Assembly (NCBI GenBank): GCA_007115705.1
Contig: QXEO01001040.1
Span: 358,693-422,692, forward strand
Direction of reading: 5' to 3'
DNA from: Dactylis glomerata
Taxonomy: Eukaryota; Streptophyta; Magnoliopsida; Poales; Poaceae
DNA length: 64,000 bases
The position numbers and the translations under genes are program-made. Shown here piece by piece: positions 1-11,510 of this stretch. Each line of letters starts with the position of its first letter. The stretch's first letter is position 1. The notes beneath the pieces are model-generated. The model was not told where the DNA came from and ran no database searches. It saw only the letters and a list, made by a program, of their open reading frames with translations.

Positions 1-211
1 TCGAAACGGTCCTGTGTTGAGCCCCTTGGTGAAAACATCATCGAATTGCAAGATTGTTGGAACGTGTAAGACACGCACTTCACCAACTTGGACCTTGTCA
101 CGGACAAAATGAATGTCCACTTCAATGTGCTTCGTGCGCCTGTGCTGAACGGGATTGGCAGAGAGGTACACCGCAGAAACATTGTCGCAGTAGACCACGG
201 TGTTGGTGCGT
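1..211 (-). pseudogene. Copia retrotransposon polyprotein remnant, RNase H C-terminus
   Basis: Read on the minus strand, this stretch encodes the end of a Ty1/Copia polyprotein. The motif VVYCDNVSAVYL is followed by NPVQHRRTKHIEVD, HFVRDKV and LHVPT, then a DVFTKGL-like end. This is the RNase H region just before the C-terminus in plant Copia elements. RNase H removes the RNA strand during reverse transcription. The fragment runs off the left window edge and stops at about 211, where a Gypsy LTR begins, so it is the broken host of that insertion. No stop codon lies inside the visible part, but nothing upstream (reverse transcriptase, integrase) is present. The family call is firm; the exact lineage is not. 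Confidence 0.85.
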
Positions 212-213
212 AG

Positions 214-1806
214 TGTTGACTACCAGTTGGAAACTCCAAGAGGAAGGTATGATGAGCACAACAATAAGTTTTCCCTCAGTATGAAACCAAGGTTTAATCG
301 ACCAGTAGGAGAAAGAAACCACTTCCGAAGGTTGATGCTAACTGGCTTTTGGCAGGGCGCACTACCAGCGCCAGAAGCAATGTGGAACCTGCACACAACC
401 AAGATACTTTGCCCCAACTTGCAGTGAGGTTGTCAATCTCACTGGTTTGCTAAAAACAAAGGATTAAACGTATCATGTGGAAAAAGATTTTGTTTGCAGT
501 AAGTAAATAATGCTTGCAGAAAGTAAATAGTGCTTGCAGTAGATGATAATATATGTAAAAGAATGTACCGGGGTCCACAGTTCACTAGAGTTGTCTCTCC
601 ATAAAGAAATAACATGTTGGGTAAACAAATTACAGTTGGGCAATTGACAAAATAAAGAATGCATAACAATGCATGTACATGTCATGAAGATCACCATGAG
701 ATTCACTTGGGCATTACAACATAATACATAGACCGTAATCCAACTGCATCTATGACTAATAATCCACCCGCAGGATATCATCCGAACAACCCTTGGGTAT
801 TAAGTTGCAAGCAACAGATTATCGCCTTAAGCAAAGTGTGTAATGTAAACAATATAAATGTCCTTGAACAAAAGATTATTGTTTTCTCCCTAGTAGCAAC
901 AGCACATCTACAACCTTAGAAGTTATTGTCACTCTCCCAGATTACTAGAGGCATGAACCCACTATCGAGCATAAATACTCCCTCTTGGAGTCACTAGCAT
1001 CTACTCGGCCAAGATATCTACTAGCAACGGAGAGCATGCAAGATCATAAATAACATAGACATGATAAATCAACAATCAACTTGACATAGTACTCAATATT
1101 CATCGGATCCCAACAAACACAACATGTAGAATTACATAACGATGATCTTGATCATGATAGGCAGCTCACAAGATCTAGACATGAAGCACATGGAGGAGAA
1201 GACAACCATCTAGCTACTGCAATGGGCCCATAGTCCAAGGTGGACTACTCACGCATCACTCCGGAGGCTGGCATGATGATGAAGAAGGCCTTCGGTGATG
1301 ATTCCCCTCTCCGACAGGGTGCCAGGAAGAGCTTCTGGACCCTCCCGATCTTGGGACGACAACGGCGGCGGATTGCAGTATGTTTCGTGGAAAAGTGTTC
1401 ATCCCCTTAGGGTTTTCCCGTTGAAGGGAATTTATAGGCGGAAGGGCGATGTTAGGGGGTGGACCAGGGGTCCACACCACCTGGTGGCGCGGCCAGTGGG
1501 TGGCCCGCGCCACCCTATGGTGCGGCTGCCCTCTGGCCCCCCTCCGTCTCTCCTTTGGACTCCGTCTTCGTGTCAGGTAAATAGGAACTTCGGCTTTTGT
1601 TTTGTCCAATTCCGAGAATACTTTCTGTGTAACTTTTCTGAAACACAAAAACAGCAGAAAAACAGGAACTGACACTATGGCATCTCGTCAATAGGTTAGT
1701 TCCAGAAAAAGCATAAAAATGCCACGAAGTGTAAACAAAACACAAAGCAATTGGTGTAAAACAAGCATGGAGCATCAAAAATTATAGATACGTTTGCGAC
1801 GTATCA
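214..1806 (-). mobile_element. 3' LTR of Gypsy element A
   Basis: On the minus strand the LTR starts TGATACGTCGCAAACGTATC at 1806 and ends near 214 against the Copia remnant. It is followed outside by the polypurine tract GCTTGGGGATGC. Its body is homologous to the Gypsy B LTRs at 32300-33703 and 46944-48376, with the same start, the same GTGGCA...TGGAACTAACCTATT block and a GC-rich leader. The copies differ enough in the distal 700 bp to be a separate subfamily. A TATA-like element (CCTATAAATTC, minus strand) lies at about 1430-1440. The LTR type resembles Triticeae Gypsy families such as Sabrina, WHAM or Fatima; I cannot decide which. The 214 end is less certain than the 1806 end. Confidence 0.8.
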
Positions 1807-1807
1807 A

Positions 1808-1821
1808 GCATCCCCAAGCTT
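1808..1821 (-). other. Polypurine tract of Gypsy A, with two internal copies
   Basis: The minus-strand sequence AAGCTTGGGGATGC abuts the 3' LTR, one base away, where a plus-strand primer tract is expected. Identical 14-mers recur inside the element at 4002-4015 and 4056-4069, also on the minus strand. Confidence 0.7.
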
Positions 1822-4787
1822 AACTCCTGCTCGTCCTCGAGTAGGTAAGTGATAACAAAACAATAATTTTGGGGTGACATGTACCAACACAATCTTGATC
1901 AACTTAAAGTAAAGCATTGCATGCTGAGATCAAAGCACTCTAAACATGGGCATAAGAGATATAATTCTAACCATAGAACTTAGCAACTATGTTACAACAT
2001 GAAAACAAAAACAAACAAAGGATCATGAGTAATAATGCATTGAAAGTCAATTGTTTGTTTCGAACATATAGAAAACATAACAAAGTGATATTCAGCTTGT
2101 CCCTCATGGAGTAGAAAAACATAAATGCATAGGACACCTTCAAAGTTCAAGAGGGTGACTAGATACAAATAATTTGAGAACAAGCAATACCATAATCATG
2201 AATCAATCAATAATAAATTTTGGGACTATGCACATTATACTCAGAATGACAACTATGCTCTCTTAATCGGTGCATAAAGGTAGAAGATGAAGACTCAACA
2301 TAAAAGTAAAAGAAAGGCCCTTCGCAGAGGGAAGCAGTGATTGCAAGTTTTATAAACCTTCCAAAAATTATGGTACTTATTAGCTTTGAGCTCTCATTGC
2401 CCCTACCATAGCCATCTTGAGTGGTTAAGGTTAATGCGAGTACAAATATGAGATATATGATTGACAAGTCATAAGTTGAAAATCTCATGTCCCTTGAATG
2501 CGAGTACTTAAACCATGGTAATTGACTTAGGTCCCAAGCAAGTTCTTGCCATTGTAAGCATACATGTATCATTGAGAATGCCAATGGGGTACCTCCTGCC
2601 CGATGATATGGAAACTGTCCCACATCAAAATGACAAGACAAACAGACAATGGACACCTCGACATCTCTTTTATTTACCATTGGGTATAGCTTTTTATTTT
2701 GAGATGCGTCGTCGAATGTCCACTATGGTTATGCTGTAAATTTCCACCATGAATGATGCATGGTTTAGATTAGCGGCCCAGGCGTTTCTCTAACACATAT
2801 ACAAACTCCATGAACTTCATAAGTTTCCAACTCCTTTCACACAGATAAGCATCCATAAACAAAAGATCATGATATCAACTAAATAGGAATAAGTGCAATG
2901 TTGAAAGCGTGCCCCATGACAGCATGGCTGAGCTAACTCCCAACTTACAACTTGCAAGCATATAATCGACATAAGAGAGCCACAATGGTCAAGTTTATTA
3001 AGTGCAAAAAATTAAATGTGCCATCAAGTTCGTGAGAGCTTTACTAACTAATTTTCTCATAACAAAAATTTAATTTGGAAGATAGATAAAAGCATGATGA
3101 ATATACTTGAAATAGCAAATTGCTAATAGGTAGATATGGTGGACACATTGGAAAACTTTGGTTTTTGGGAGTTGGATGCACGAGTAGAGCTCATACTCAG
3201 TATAGATCAAGGCTAGCAAAAGACTCGGAGCGATCAATTAAGAGAGCAATAACGGCCATAATCATGCATAGCGACAAAACATTATTAACCAAAGCATAAA
3301 GTGATATCAGAAGTCAAAAACCAAATGATCATAGAGGCTTGAGGCGACTGGTTTAAAGTCAAACATGGTGTAAGCATGCGCCAAGTCAACCCATATAAAG
3401 CATCAAAGGAGAATACCACAATATTATGCTTCTTGAATATAAAATAACGCATGATTCTTTCAAAGGCACATTAAGCACTCTCAGTTATTTGAGATAAGTC
3501 ATGCTATAACAATAACTACTATGCATATAATCAAAATAATATCAAGCATGACATGATAAAGTCTAAGAAACAGTCTAAACAAGCTCCCTTTTTGCATCAC
3601 TATAAGCATAAAACAATTTACTCTTTTCCAACACCAATCAACCTTTTTGAAACAACTCAACAAAGACCAGAGGTCTAAACACACCTAGCTACAAAGAACT
3701 AACAAGTTCTGAACAAGAACAAAGGTGAACAACAAAATATAAACGCAGTACTAGAAAAAGAGAACACTCGTTGAACGATAAAAGTGAAAACTAGAGTGTT
3801 CTAGGCAATGAAAACGGAGTGTGTCTTCTCCAAAAGAAAAATGCCGGGGTCCAACCATTTATTGCAGAAAACAAAACAAAAGAAAACTAAAAGCAAAAAT
3901 AAAGACGCTCCAAGAAAAACACATAGCAGATGAAGCAATAAAAATATAGTGTCTTGAAAGATGACCTGATATTTTTGTTGATGAAGAACGGGTGCCATGG
4001 CGCATCCCCAAGCTTTGATACTTGTACTTCTTAGATACTTCTTGGGGTGACATGGGCATCCCCAAGCTTGAGCTTTTGTCCATATTTCATCTCATCTAAT
4101 CATTCTCCTTTCCCTACACTTGAAAACTTCCTTCATACAAAACTTCACACAATTCTCATTAGCAACATTAGTTTATGCAAGATAGTAAATCCACTTTTGG
4201 TTCATTTTCAACTCAAGTACACCACATATTAACACAAAAGCTACTGTAGCAACTCCTTCTAAAAGTTTCATGATCACAAGAACTCAAAAAGAAAGAGATC
4301 AACAGGCAAATGCAAATAGTGGCAGAAATCTGTCAAAACAGAACAGCTAGTAAAGATCAATTTTTTTGAAACTCTTCTATTGCTCAAATCGAAAAGTGCG
4401 AAACTAATAGAAGTTAGATAATAACCTGGGTCATGTGCACAAGAAATCTCAGATCAAAATGACGTTATGGGAATTTTCACGAATTTTTACGGTGAAGCGC
4501 ATAAATCTGTTTTGGGACAACAACTTCCCCAAATCTTACTTTCTTCCAATTAGAGGTTACTCTTAGCACAAAAACGAAATAAAAATGATAAGGAGAGGTC
4601 ATTACAGTAGTAACAACTTCCAAGACTCAACAAAAAGAAAAAGTACTGAAAAGAAAATATTGGGTTATCTCTCAAGAGTGCTTTTCTTTAACGCCTTTGA
4701 GCTAGGCGCAGAAAGTGAGAATCAAGTATTTTCAAATAAAGGAGCATCAAGATCATAATTTGCTCTAAGAATAGAATAAAAAGGTAG

Positions 4788-4998
4788 CTACTTTTTCTTT
4801 ATAGGGAAGTGTTCTATACCTTTCTTGAGTGGGAATTGATATCTAATGGTGCCTTCTATCATGTCAATAATAGCACCAACAGTTCTAAGAAAAGGTCTTC
4901 CCAAAATAAAAGGACAAGAAGCATTGCATTCAATATCCAAAATAAGGAAATCAATGGGAACAAGGTTATTGTTAACCATAATAAGAACATCATTAATC
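4788..4998 (-). pseudogene. Gypsy gag-protease C-terminal fragment
   Basis: This minus-strand frame has the motif PIDFLILDIECNASCPFILG, then GRPFLRT, GAIIDM and IRYQFPLKKG, ending at a lysine-rich tail and a stop at 4788. It is the back half of a retropepsin-like aspartic protease fold as seen in Triticeae Gypsy gag-pro products, where ILGRPFL is the conserved C-terminal strand (the ILG of pepsin-like enzymes). The catalytic aspartate motif would lie upstream and is cut off by the insertion at 4999. The frame ends soon after the protease instead of continuing into reverse transcriptase, typical of non-autonomous derivatives that supply only gag and protease. Confidence 0.75.
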
Positions 4999-7900
4999 TG
5001 TAGCGCCCTACCTTTTGCTAAAGGCAGAACTCCTATGTTACTGTGCTATTCCCTGGATCAATAGATAGCACCACAATACAAAATATAGTAATCATTGCAA
5101 TAGCATCATATATTACAACAGAAATCCAGATACATAGGTCTTCAACCTTACGAGTACACAGCATAAAGCATAGTTGCAGTGAGCCTCCATCTTCATCAAG
5201 TGCCACAGGCAGACATGTTGGAATGTAGACTCGAGATCCTACTAGTCGTTCCTTATCCGAATAAAATCCTGCACGTTTGTATATGCAGCTCCAGAGGGGT
5301 CAGTACAACAACGTACTGGCAAATGACACATATTTGGTGACATTAGTGAAAAGACTATACTACATGATATACGGCTGGTAGATCTCATAGGCTAATTTGC
5401 ATAAAACCAATTTTATCCTATAATACTTTTCAAAATTTTAGTTTGTAAGGGTTAAGACAACCCCCATACATTACATACTGGCCGGTATGTAGCTTTTGGG
5501 CGAAACTCAACAAAGTTGGAACAACCAGGAATACCACACCTTTTTAAGGGCATGATCCTGAGCTCCTCTAAGGGTTTCTAGTCAAGTTTTAAAGCATTCA
5601 GAAATGGTGATGAGATTCTTCTGAACATTCCATGACTAGAGACTCAATTGTCCATAACTGAGGACTCGGCTAAACGCTTAGATTTTGACACCTTGCAAGG
5701 GTTGTGCACTTTCACCTTAAGACTCATTTTACCCCCATAAATAAAATGAGACAAGACCTTTCAGAAAAAGCATTCAACCAAACGGATCTGACCGTGCCCC
5801 CTATATTTTTCTACCACCCTCTGTCAGTACCCATGGCTGAACCCTTAATCCTACTCAACCAAGACAGAGCCCATAACGTCATAAGGCTGCACTGGAAGTA
5901 CTCTAAACATGGAAGCCATATTAATCTCTTTAATCCTGAGTGGCCATCCCGAGCAGTGCCCTGAGTACACATCCTTTACAAGGCATGTGCCCCAGAACCC
6001 ACCTCCTCCAGCTCTTCTTATCAAACCATTCCACCCAGGTAGTTCATTATAGTTGAAGTTGTTAATTTATTCACAAAACAACTTTAACAAGTGAACATAG
6101 CATGGCATCAATATTCAAGTATTTAGCATCCTATCAGGAAGGGTTCATGGATAGCTACTCACTACTAGGATCTAGCATTTTGTAAAACATTTGAATATTC
6201 CACCTATCATGCATACTACTAGAAGATATATGTGTCTCTTGCCTTTTTGAAGATCATGATCTTTTACTTCTCTCAACTAAGCACGTAGCTCTTCGCACAA
6301 ACTATAGCACAAAATAACACAACATAAACATACAATAAAACACAAACAAACAAGACAAACAATTGAAAAGTGTTTGTTTAACAATTTAGGGTACCCAAGA
6401 TATTGTGATAGAAGAGATATGGCAATTGAATTGTGGATTGTGAGAATTAGATTTGAGAGCTTAGTTGGGTAAGATCAAATGATTGGAGAGAATTGGACTA
6501 AGCAAGATATATTGGATGTAGTCTTTATTCTTTACTAAAGCATGCTTAGAAGTTGGATTGGCTCATGTGAATTAGATTACACAAGCATTAAATAGTGCAA
6601 TAGCAATACTATTGAATAAGTGTGACAACAATCATTCTTAAATAGCATACATTACACTTAGGCATTGGCAAGGATTCATATAGCATTGATTTACTCAATT
6701 AACTAATTTGCAAATTGAATAGTTCAATACATGAAATTAATATTAAGTGAGCACAAGATTGGGTATGGGTGGATGATATTTGAGAACATGGTTCAAGGAT
6801 TCATTGAACAACATGAAGTAAGAACAAGTGCTATGGTGGTAGAATTAAATCAACACCACAGTAGCAAAAGTAGAATCTAGGATTGAGATAATTCACACTT
6901 TACTCAAATAATACCATTGAAATTTGAATACATGTGAACTAGACAAGATAGATTTAGATGAACAAGATATGGATCAAGGTGGTGTCAAGATGATCTTTGA
7001 TAGCTATCTAAGATCATAAGGTTTTCTATGGTGGAAGGAAGCATTGCTGAAAAGAAATATAATTAATCTATGAATGAAAATACTCAAATTCTCATACCTG
7101 AATTTGAATAATGGTGAAGTGGTTCAAGAAAATTAAGAAATGATACTAGTAGATAGCTTACAGTAAAACAAAGCTACTGCAATTGGATTCATTCTAAAAT
7201 AATTTGTAGAACTCAAATTATGATCAAATTAGTGATTTAGATAAATTTGAATGCACAAAGCGTGTGCACGTATCAACTTTGTTGTTTCTTGATTCTATGA
7301 TGTTCTACATGATTAGAGGATTCCAAAGACTACAAATTTGTAATTTTTGGATGTGTGAAACAAAAGATATGAATTTAACAAGGTAGCAGATAAGTTTGAT
7401 TCAATTTGAAAATGAGTTCAATTTGAATACTGAAACTATAAGATTTTATTGCTCTATTAGATTCTAAACATTGTAAGCTTTCCAATGATATATTGTTTGT
7501 GATTTTTGGATCTAGGAATCGAAAGATATGGATTTTACAAGATTTAGCTGAAATCTGATTTGAAATTCTAATTGAAATCTGTTTTAAACCGGGAGACGAC
7601 ACGTGGCGTGATCTAATTCGCCGATACCAGTTCGTGCGGATTACTGTCGTGGGATGTTGGATTTAAAGGGATCTGGATGGATCTGATTCACTTGTACCCC
7701 TTCACTTAAGTGAATCTGTCTGGACCATACGATCACGATCGGACGGACGAGAATCAAAGGAAGGGGTCTTACCATGGGGATTAGGGTTCCGGCATGGATT
7801 CTCCAGCAAGGGCGTGCAGACCTCGAGCTCCGGCGATGTTCTGGAGGTTTCTGGATGATGGCAAGGGCACGACGGTGACTAGCTCGGCGAGGTGATCTCG

Positions 7901-9042
7901 TGAGCGTGATCAAACTCGTCGATCGCGTCCAGAGAAGGGGGAGGAGTGCGGCTGGAGACGATATGGCGGCGGTGTGCTTTGGGAGAGCACCGATACATTG
8001 AATACCTGCAGGAGAACGATGTCCCGTGGGGTTAGGGGGGGTGCGCCAGAGATTGGGGAAGATGGCTAGGTCAGAGTGGGGGCGCAGAAACCTTTGGTGG
8101 CGTCGGAATCGACGATCGGAGGCGGTGGCGTCTACGGGTCTTCGACAAGGAATTCATCGGCTTGGAGAGGTTTTTCACGAGAGAGAAGAAAGGAGAGTAA
8201 AGAGGGGGTCGGGGGGCTTTTATAGCCGACCTGGCTTGGAGAGAAACCTAGGGTTCTCGCCGCGGGGCGAGATCGAACGGCGGAGGACGTAGACGTGCTC
8301 GGGCAGGACACAGGCTGGAGGAAGAGGAAGATCTAACGGGCGGGGCCCAGGCGTCAGCGGGAGGAAGAGAGGAAGAGGTACCAATTTGGTGCTGTCTCCG
8401 GGTGGGCCGTGGGCTAAATCTGGCTCGGGCCGGTTCGGTTTCCCCGCGGCCTTCTTTCTCTTTTTTTGTTCTATTTTTTTCTTTTTCTGTTTTCTTGTTT
8501 ATTTCATAATTTGTGCAAATAGGTACCAAATCCATTCAAACAAAATTTTAAATTTTTCTAAAATTTCAAGCCATGTTTTAAACCAGTAAGAAACTAGTTT
8601 TCCAAAATTAAAACATGATTTTCAAAAATATTTCTATTTGAGCCAAATGGGCTTTGCTTGCATAATGCATAAAAGCAATATGGCTTGAAAAATAAATCAG
8701 ATAAAATCAGATAAAATATTTTATAAAATAATAATTGAAAATCACTCTCAATCATAGTTTTGAAATGGCAACCTTAATAAACATACAACACCTTTTGTAA
8801 TTCATTCCTTTACAAGCAAGCTTGCATAGGTTTGAAAGAAAGAAAGAAAATAATAATAATTTGATATTTTGTTTTCTCAAAGAAGTTCTTCAAGAAACAC
8901 TAGGAAGTTTGAAATGGTTTTTTTATAATAAAGCTTTTAATTATACTCAAAAAGTTTTAATTCCCTGTGAAATTTCAATCATCACAAGCAAAACAAAACA
9001 AAAATTTCACCCGAAAATTTGATAAAATCTTGGGATGTTACA
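4999..9042 (-). repeat. LTR A (3' LTR) of the tandem long-LTR element
   Basis: This complete 4044-bp LTR has TG...CA ends. Its left 2.6 kb (4999-7640) differs from LTR B by about 45 substitutions by eye, plus a missing 13-bp and a missing roughly 30-bp block. Its right 1.4 kb looks identical to LTR B. It holds an AT-rich portion (6050-7570) and a GC-rich promoter and leader block (7600-8450). Small frames in that GC-rich block (7641-7913, 8026-8292, 8248-8535) look like leader sequence, not genes. Confidence 0.85.
8217..8224 (-). promoter_or_regulatory. TATA box in LTR A
   Basis: The minus strand reads GGCTATAAAAGCCCC, a strong plant TATA box. It lies between a GC-rich upstream block and a CT-rich stretch (CTCTCCTTTCTTCTCTCTC) typical of a plant transcription start and leader. 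The same element occurs in LTR B (14774-14781) and LTR C (21328-21335). Confidence 0.65.
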
Positions 9043-9060
9043 GACTACCACCCTTAAAAG
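9043..9060 (-). other. Polypurine tract of long-LTR element, copy 1
   Basis: Minus-strand CTTTTAAGGGTGGTAGTC lies immediately before the LTR start TGTAACATCCC. This is the usual junction of plant Gypsy elements, where a purine-rich tract primes plus-strand synthesis. A diverged second copy, ending AAGGGTGGTAGCC, lies at about 9120-9138. Confidence 0.7.
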
Positions 9061-10165
9061 AAATCGCGTCCCCGAGATTAGAAAGGCTAGAAAGAAAGTA
9101 GGGTTTGGGTTACCTACGTGGGCTACCACCCTTAAAATAAACTTTTGTGGGTAGTCTAGGTCTTTGGGTTCAACCAAAACACCTGTGTCTTGACTTGGCA
9201 CTGGGTCATCTTTGGACTTGGCACTGGATCATCTTTTGACTTGACACTGGATCATCTTTTGAACCCATAGTTAGTCTTCATCTTCTTTTCCAATAGGTGG
9301 GTGTCTATTCACAAAATTGGGCACCAACCTTCCTCAGTGGGTTGCTTGGGCATAACCTTGCTCCATTGTAGAGTTTCTACATGACCGAATAGTTGTTGAA
9401 CTACTTTGGACACTGAAGAGTCACTTTTTGGGTCAATCAGAAGACCAAACTAAGGGGTCTCTTGTCTTCATTTCATCTTCTTAGTCGACATCCTTGAAGA
9501 TCCTTCATCTTATGGTTCCCTCCTTTATTAGCACTTTCGGGTCTAACGACTTTCCATATTGGTAGGACTTCTTCCGTTGCAAGTCTTCTTCAACAATAAG
9601 CTTGGAGTTCATCCTTACCGTATTCCTGCGTTTTGGCAGCACTTGCCTACTTTAAGGGGTATAATATGCTATCCTAAGGTTTAGGCTTAACAACATCGTC
9701 AATCTTGTAGGTATGTCTCTCTAGATTAACCATTCCTCATAACAAGAGCGAACAATATGAGTAGTCATCATGGGGGCCAATCCATGTCGCACCCAATCAT
9801 TACCTTGCATTTGGTTTGGTGCATCTCGCATTCTAACTCTTGGTCAACCTCACTAGCTTTAAACAAAAGTTTTCTTGGAAATGGAACCAATGTTCCAATT
9901 TCCATTTTTTTGGTATTTTTAAAAACAAATCTATCGTTCCTTAGCTAGGGGTTTGTGACAAAACTCATAGCATTAACTCTTCTGGTTGCAAATACTTGGT
10001 TTGCCAATTCATAAGGGGAAATAAAATACATTTCATTAAGTTGATCTCTACTATTAGTCCTTTCCACATCTATTACAAGTGGTAGTTGAATGCCATTACT
10101 TCCACGTTGGCCACACCTTGTGGTGTCTTCTTCTTGTATTTGCAGTCTCATTCCATTATTTTAAC

Positions 10166-10348
10166 TCACTGAAGTCCTGGAGTCCTTTTCTCTGAGCATT
10201 TATTCGAATAGTGTCCCTTCTGCTTGCACTTGAGGCAAGTGATCATACTGAGGTCCTTCTTCATGCTACCTTGTGTGTTTACTTTGTTGTATCTTTTCGA
10301 ACATTTGGATGCATAATGTCCTAGTTCCTTGTATTTGAAACACAGCAC
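10166..10348 (-). pseudogene. Gag nucleocapsid fragment, two zinc knuckles, one broken
   Basis: The frame has two zinc-knuckle modules that bind RNA during packaging in retroelement Gag. The first (residues 3-16) has C3, H11 and C16, but tyrosine replaces the second cysteine at position 6. The second (residues 38-51) is intact: C38-x2-C41-x4-H46-x4-C51. There is no ATG at the start of the frame, so it is part of a longer degraded gag. The identical copy in internal region 2 is at 16723-16905 with the same C-to-Y change, so the defect predates the duplication. Confidence 0.8.
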
Positions 10349-10769
10349 TTTGCTACATACCTGGTGGTAACTCTTTGCTATCTGAGTCGGTCAAGTTCTG
10401 AGTCAAAACTCGCATCAACTTCGCATGTACTTCTACCATCTGTTGTATTGCTATAACCAACTGAGGTTTGTTGAGACTGTTCTGGCTTTGAGGATACATC
10501 TGTTTGGGTTTAGGTTAGGTTTAGGTCTTAGCATAGATGCGAATTAGATAGAAGGGATCTAAAGAAGATTCCTACCCAAACACAGCAGATCAACACAATT
10601 CATCTTACAATCAACATCTAACAAACATTCATCATATCAAGCAAACTAGTTCTAACACACACGAAAAGGTACGATCATCCACAAGTCGAAATGATCATAT
10701 CGTTTATTACACATTGTCGTTTACTAAAATCCCTAAATGGAGGTCTAACTAAAGCTTCTTGGTTCTCTT

Positions 10770-11075
10770 TTATGTAGATCCATGGTTCTGGTCCAGCTGC
10801 TTCTTTAGACGTGCAATCTGATCATCCTTGGTCTTAATGAGGTCTCCTTGAACACTAAGTTCAGATACCAACTGTTCCAAGTCATTTTGAAGTTGACTTA
10901 TGATTTCCTTCAATGCAGTAGTATCCTCCTTTTCTTCTTTGAGGTCCTTCTGGGTATTATGAAGTCTCCACTTGAGTCTTTCTCCAAGTTCTTTTATAGC
11001 TAACCATGCAGCACATCTTGCGGAGTCAAGGAATGATGTATACATCTCGTAGTTGGTGAACATCCAAAGTCCCAA
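10770..11075 (-). pseudogene. Gag-like coiled-coil segment
   Basis: About 100 residues on the minus strand. After the motif CAAWLAIKEL they become strongly heptad-like and charged (LKEEKEDTTALKEIISQLQN, then KTKDDQIARLKKQLDQ), so a coiled coil is likely. It lies between the primer-binding site and the zinc-knuckle frame, which fits the N-terminal part of a Gag protein. I see no enzyme motif. An identical copy is at 17327-17632. A captured plant coiled-coil segment is an alternative reading. Confidence 0.55.
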
Positions 11076-11495
11076 CTTCTTGTGGTCATCTTCCTTGTTC
11101 TTATATAGGTGGAGTTATACCCACCAATATTCTTGACCTTCATCAATCACGGGAAATCCCTTGTAAACAGCTTCTCCTTGCATTCCCATGCTTAACATGA
11201 GGTTCTTCAGTGCTTTGGGAAATTCAGTCTCACACTTCAGGGTCATGGTCATCATGGGTCCTTTCATGATGGATTCGTGGATGCTAGTCATCTAAAATTG
11301 AAAGCAAAGTAGTGTAAAATAAATGAATGTGATAAGTCTTATGAGATTTCAGTTTAACACCTCTCCTCGTAAACTGAAAAGTAGATACATTTTATTTATA
11401 TAAACCGAAATGGAGATTTTTCTTGTAGGGAAAAAATTCCTAGGGCTTCCTAGTCTATTCCAAACCTAGGGTCTCGATCCTACAGGCAAAACTAT

Positions 11496-11507
11496 GCTCC
11501 GATACCA
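11496..11507 (-). other. Primer-binding site, copy 1
   Basis: Minus-strand TGGTATCGGAGC starts three bases after the LTR end. It matches the initiator-methionine tRNA site TGGTATCAGAGC except for one base. The second copy is at 18053-18064. This fixes the element on the minus strand. Confidence 0.75.
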
Positions 11508-11510
11508 TTC

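Larger units (their letters stand above)
1807..4998 (-). mobile_element. Gypsy element A internal region, 5' part missing
   Basis: This internal region runs from the polypurine tract (1808-1821) to the point where the long-LTR element inserted (4999). About 1807-4720 is homologous to 33704-36270 of Gypsy B, including the shared block around TTTAACGC and GAGCTAGGCGCAG. It has no reading frame resembling reverse transcriptase, RNase H or integrase. Only the end of a gag-protease frame is present, at 4788-4998. The element was therefore non-autonomous before it was broken. The gag N-terminus, primer-binding site and 5' LTR should lie beyond the long-LTR insertion but are absent from 21660 onward, so they were probably lost in the deletion that also truncated that element. 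Confidence 0.75.
9061..11495 (-). mobile_element. Internal region 1 of the long-LTR element
   Basis: This internal region is about 2.4 kb with no enzyme domains. On the minus strand it shows a coiled-coil frame (10770-11075), a zinc-knuckle frame (10166-10348) and a short frame just downstream of it (9945-10151, 68 residues, unrecognised). Short direct repeats of the phrase CACTGGATCATCTTT lie at 9200-9260. The order coiled coil then zinc knuckle on the minus strand is the expected order of a gag protein. All pieces appear unchanged in internal region 2. Confidence 0.75.

Noticed and set aside
7641..8535. Several 88-95-residue frames on both strands in the GC-rich block, repeated at 14198-15092 and partly at 21153-21639.
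   Set aside because: They lie in the promoter and leader of the LTRs around the TATA box, overlap each other on both strands and have no domain. Their conservation only reflects duplication of the LTR.
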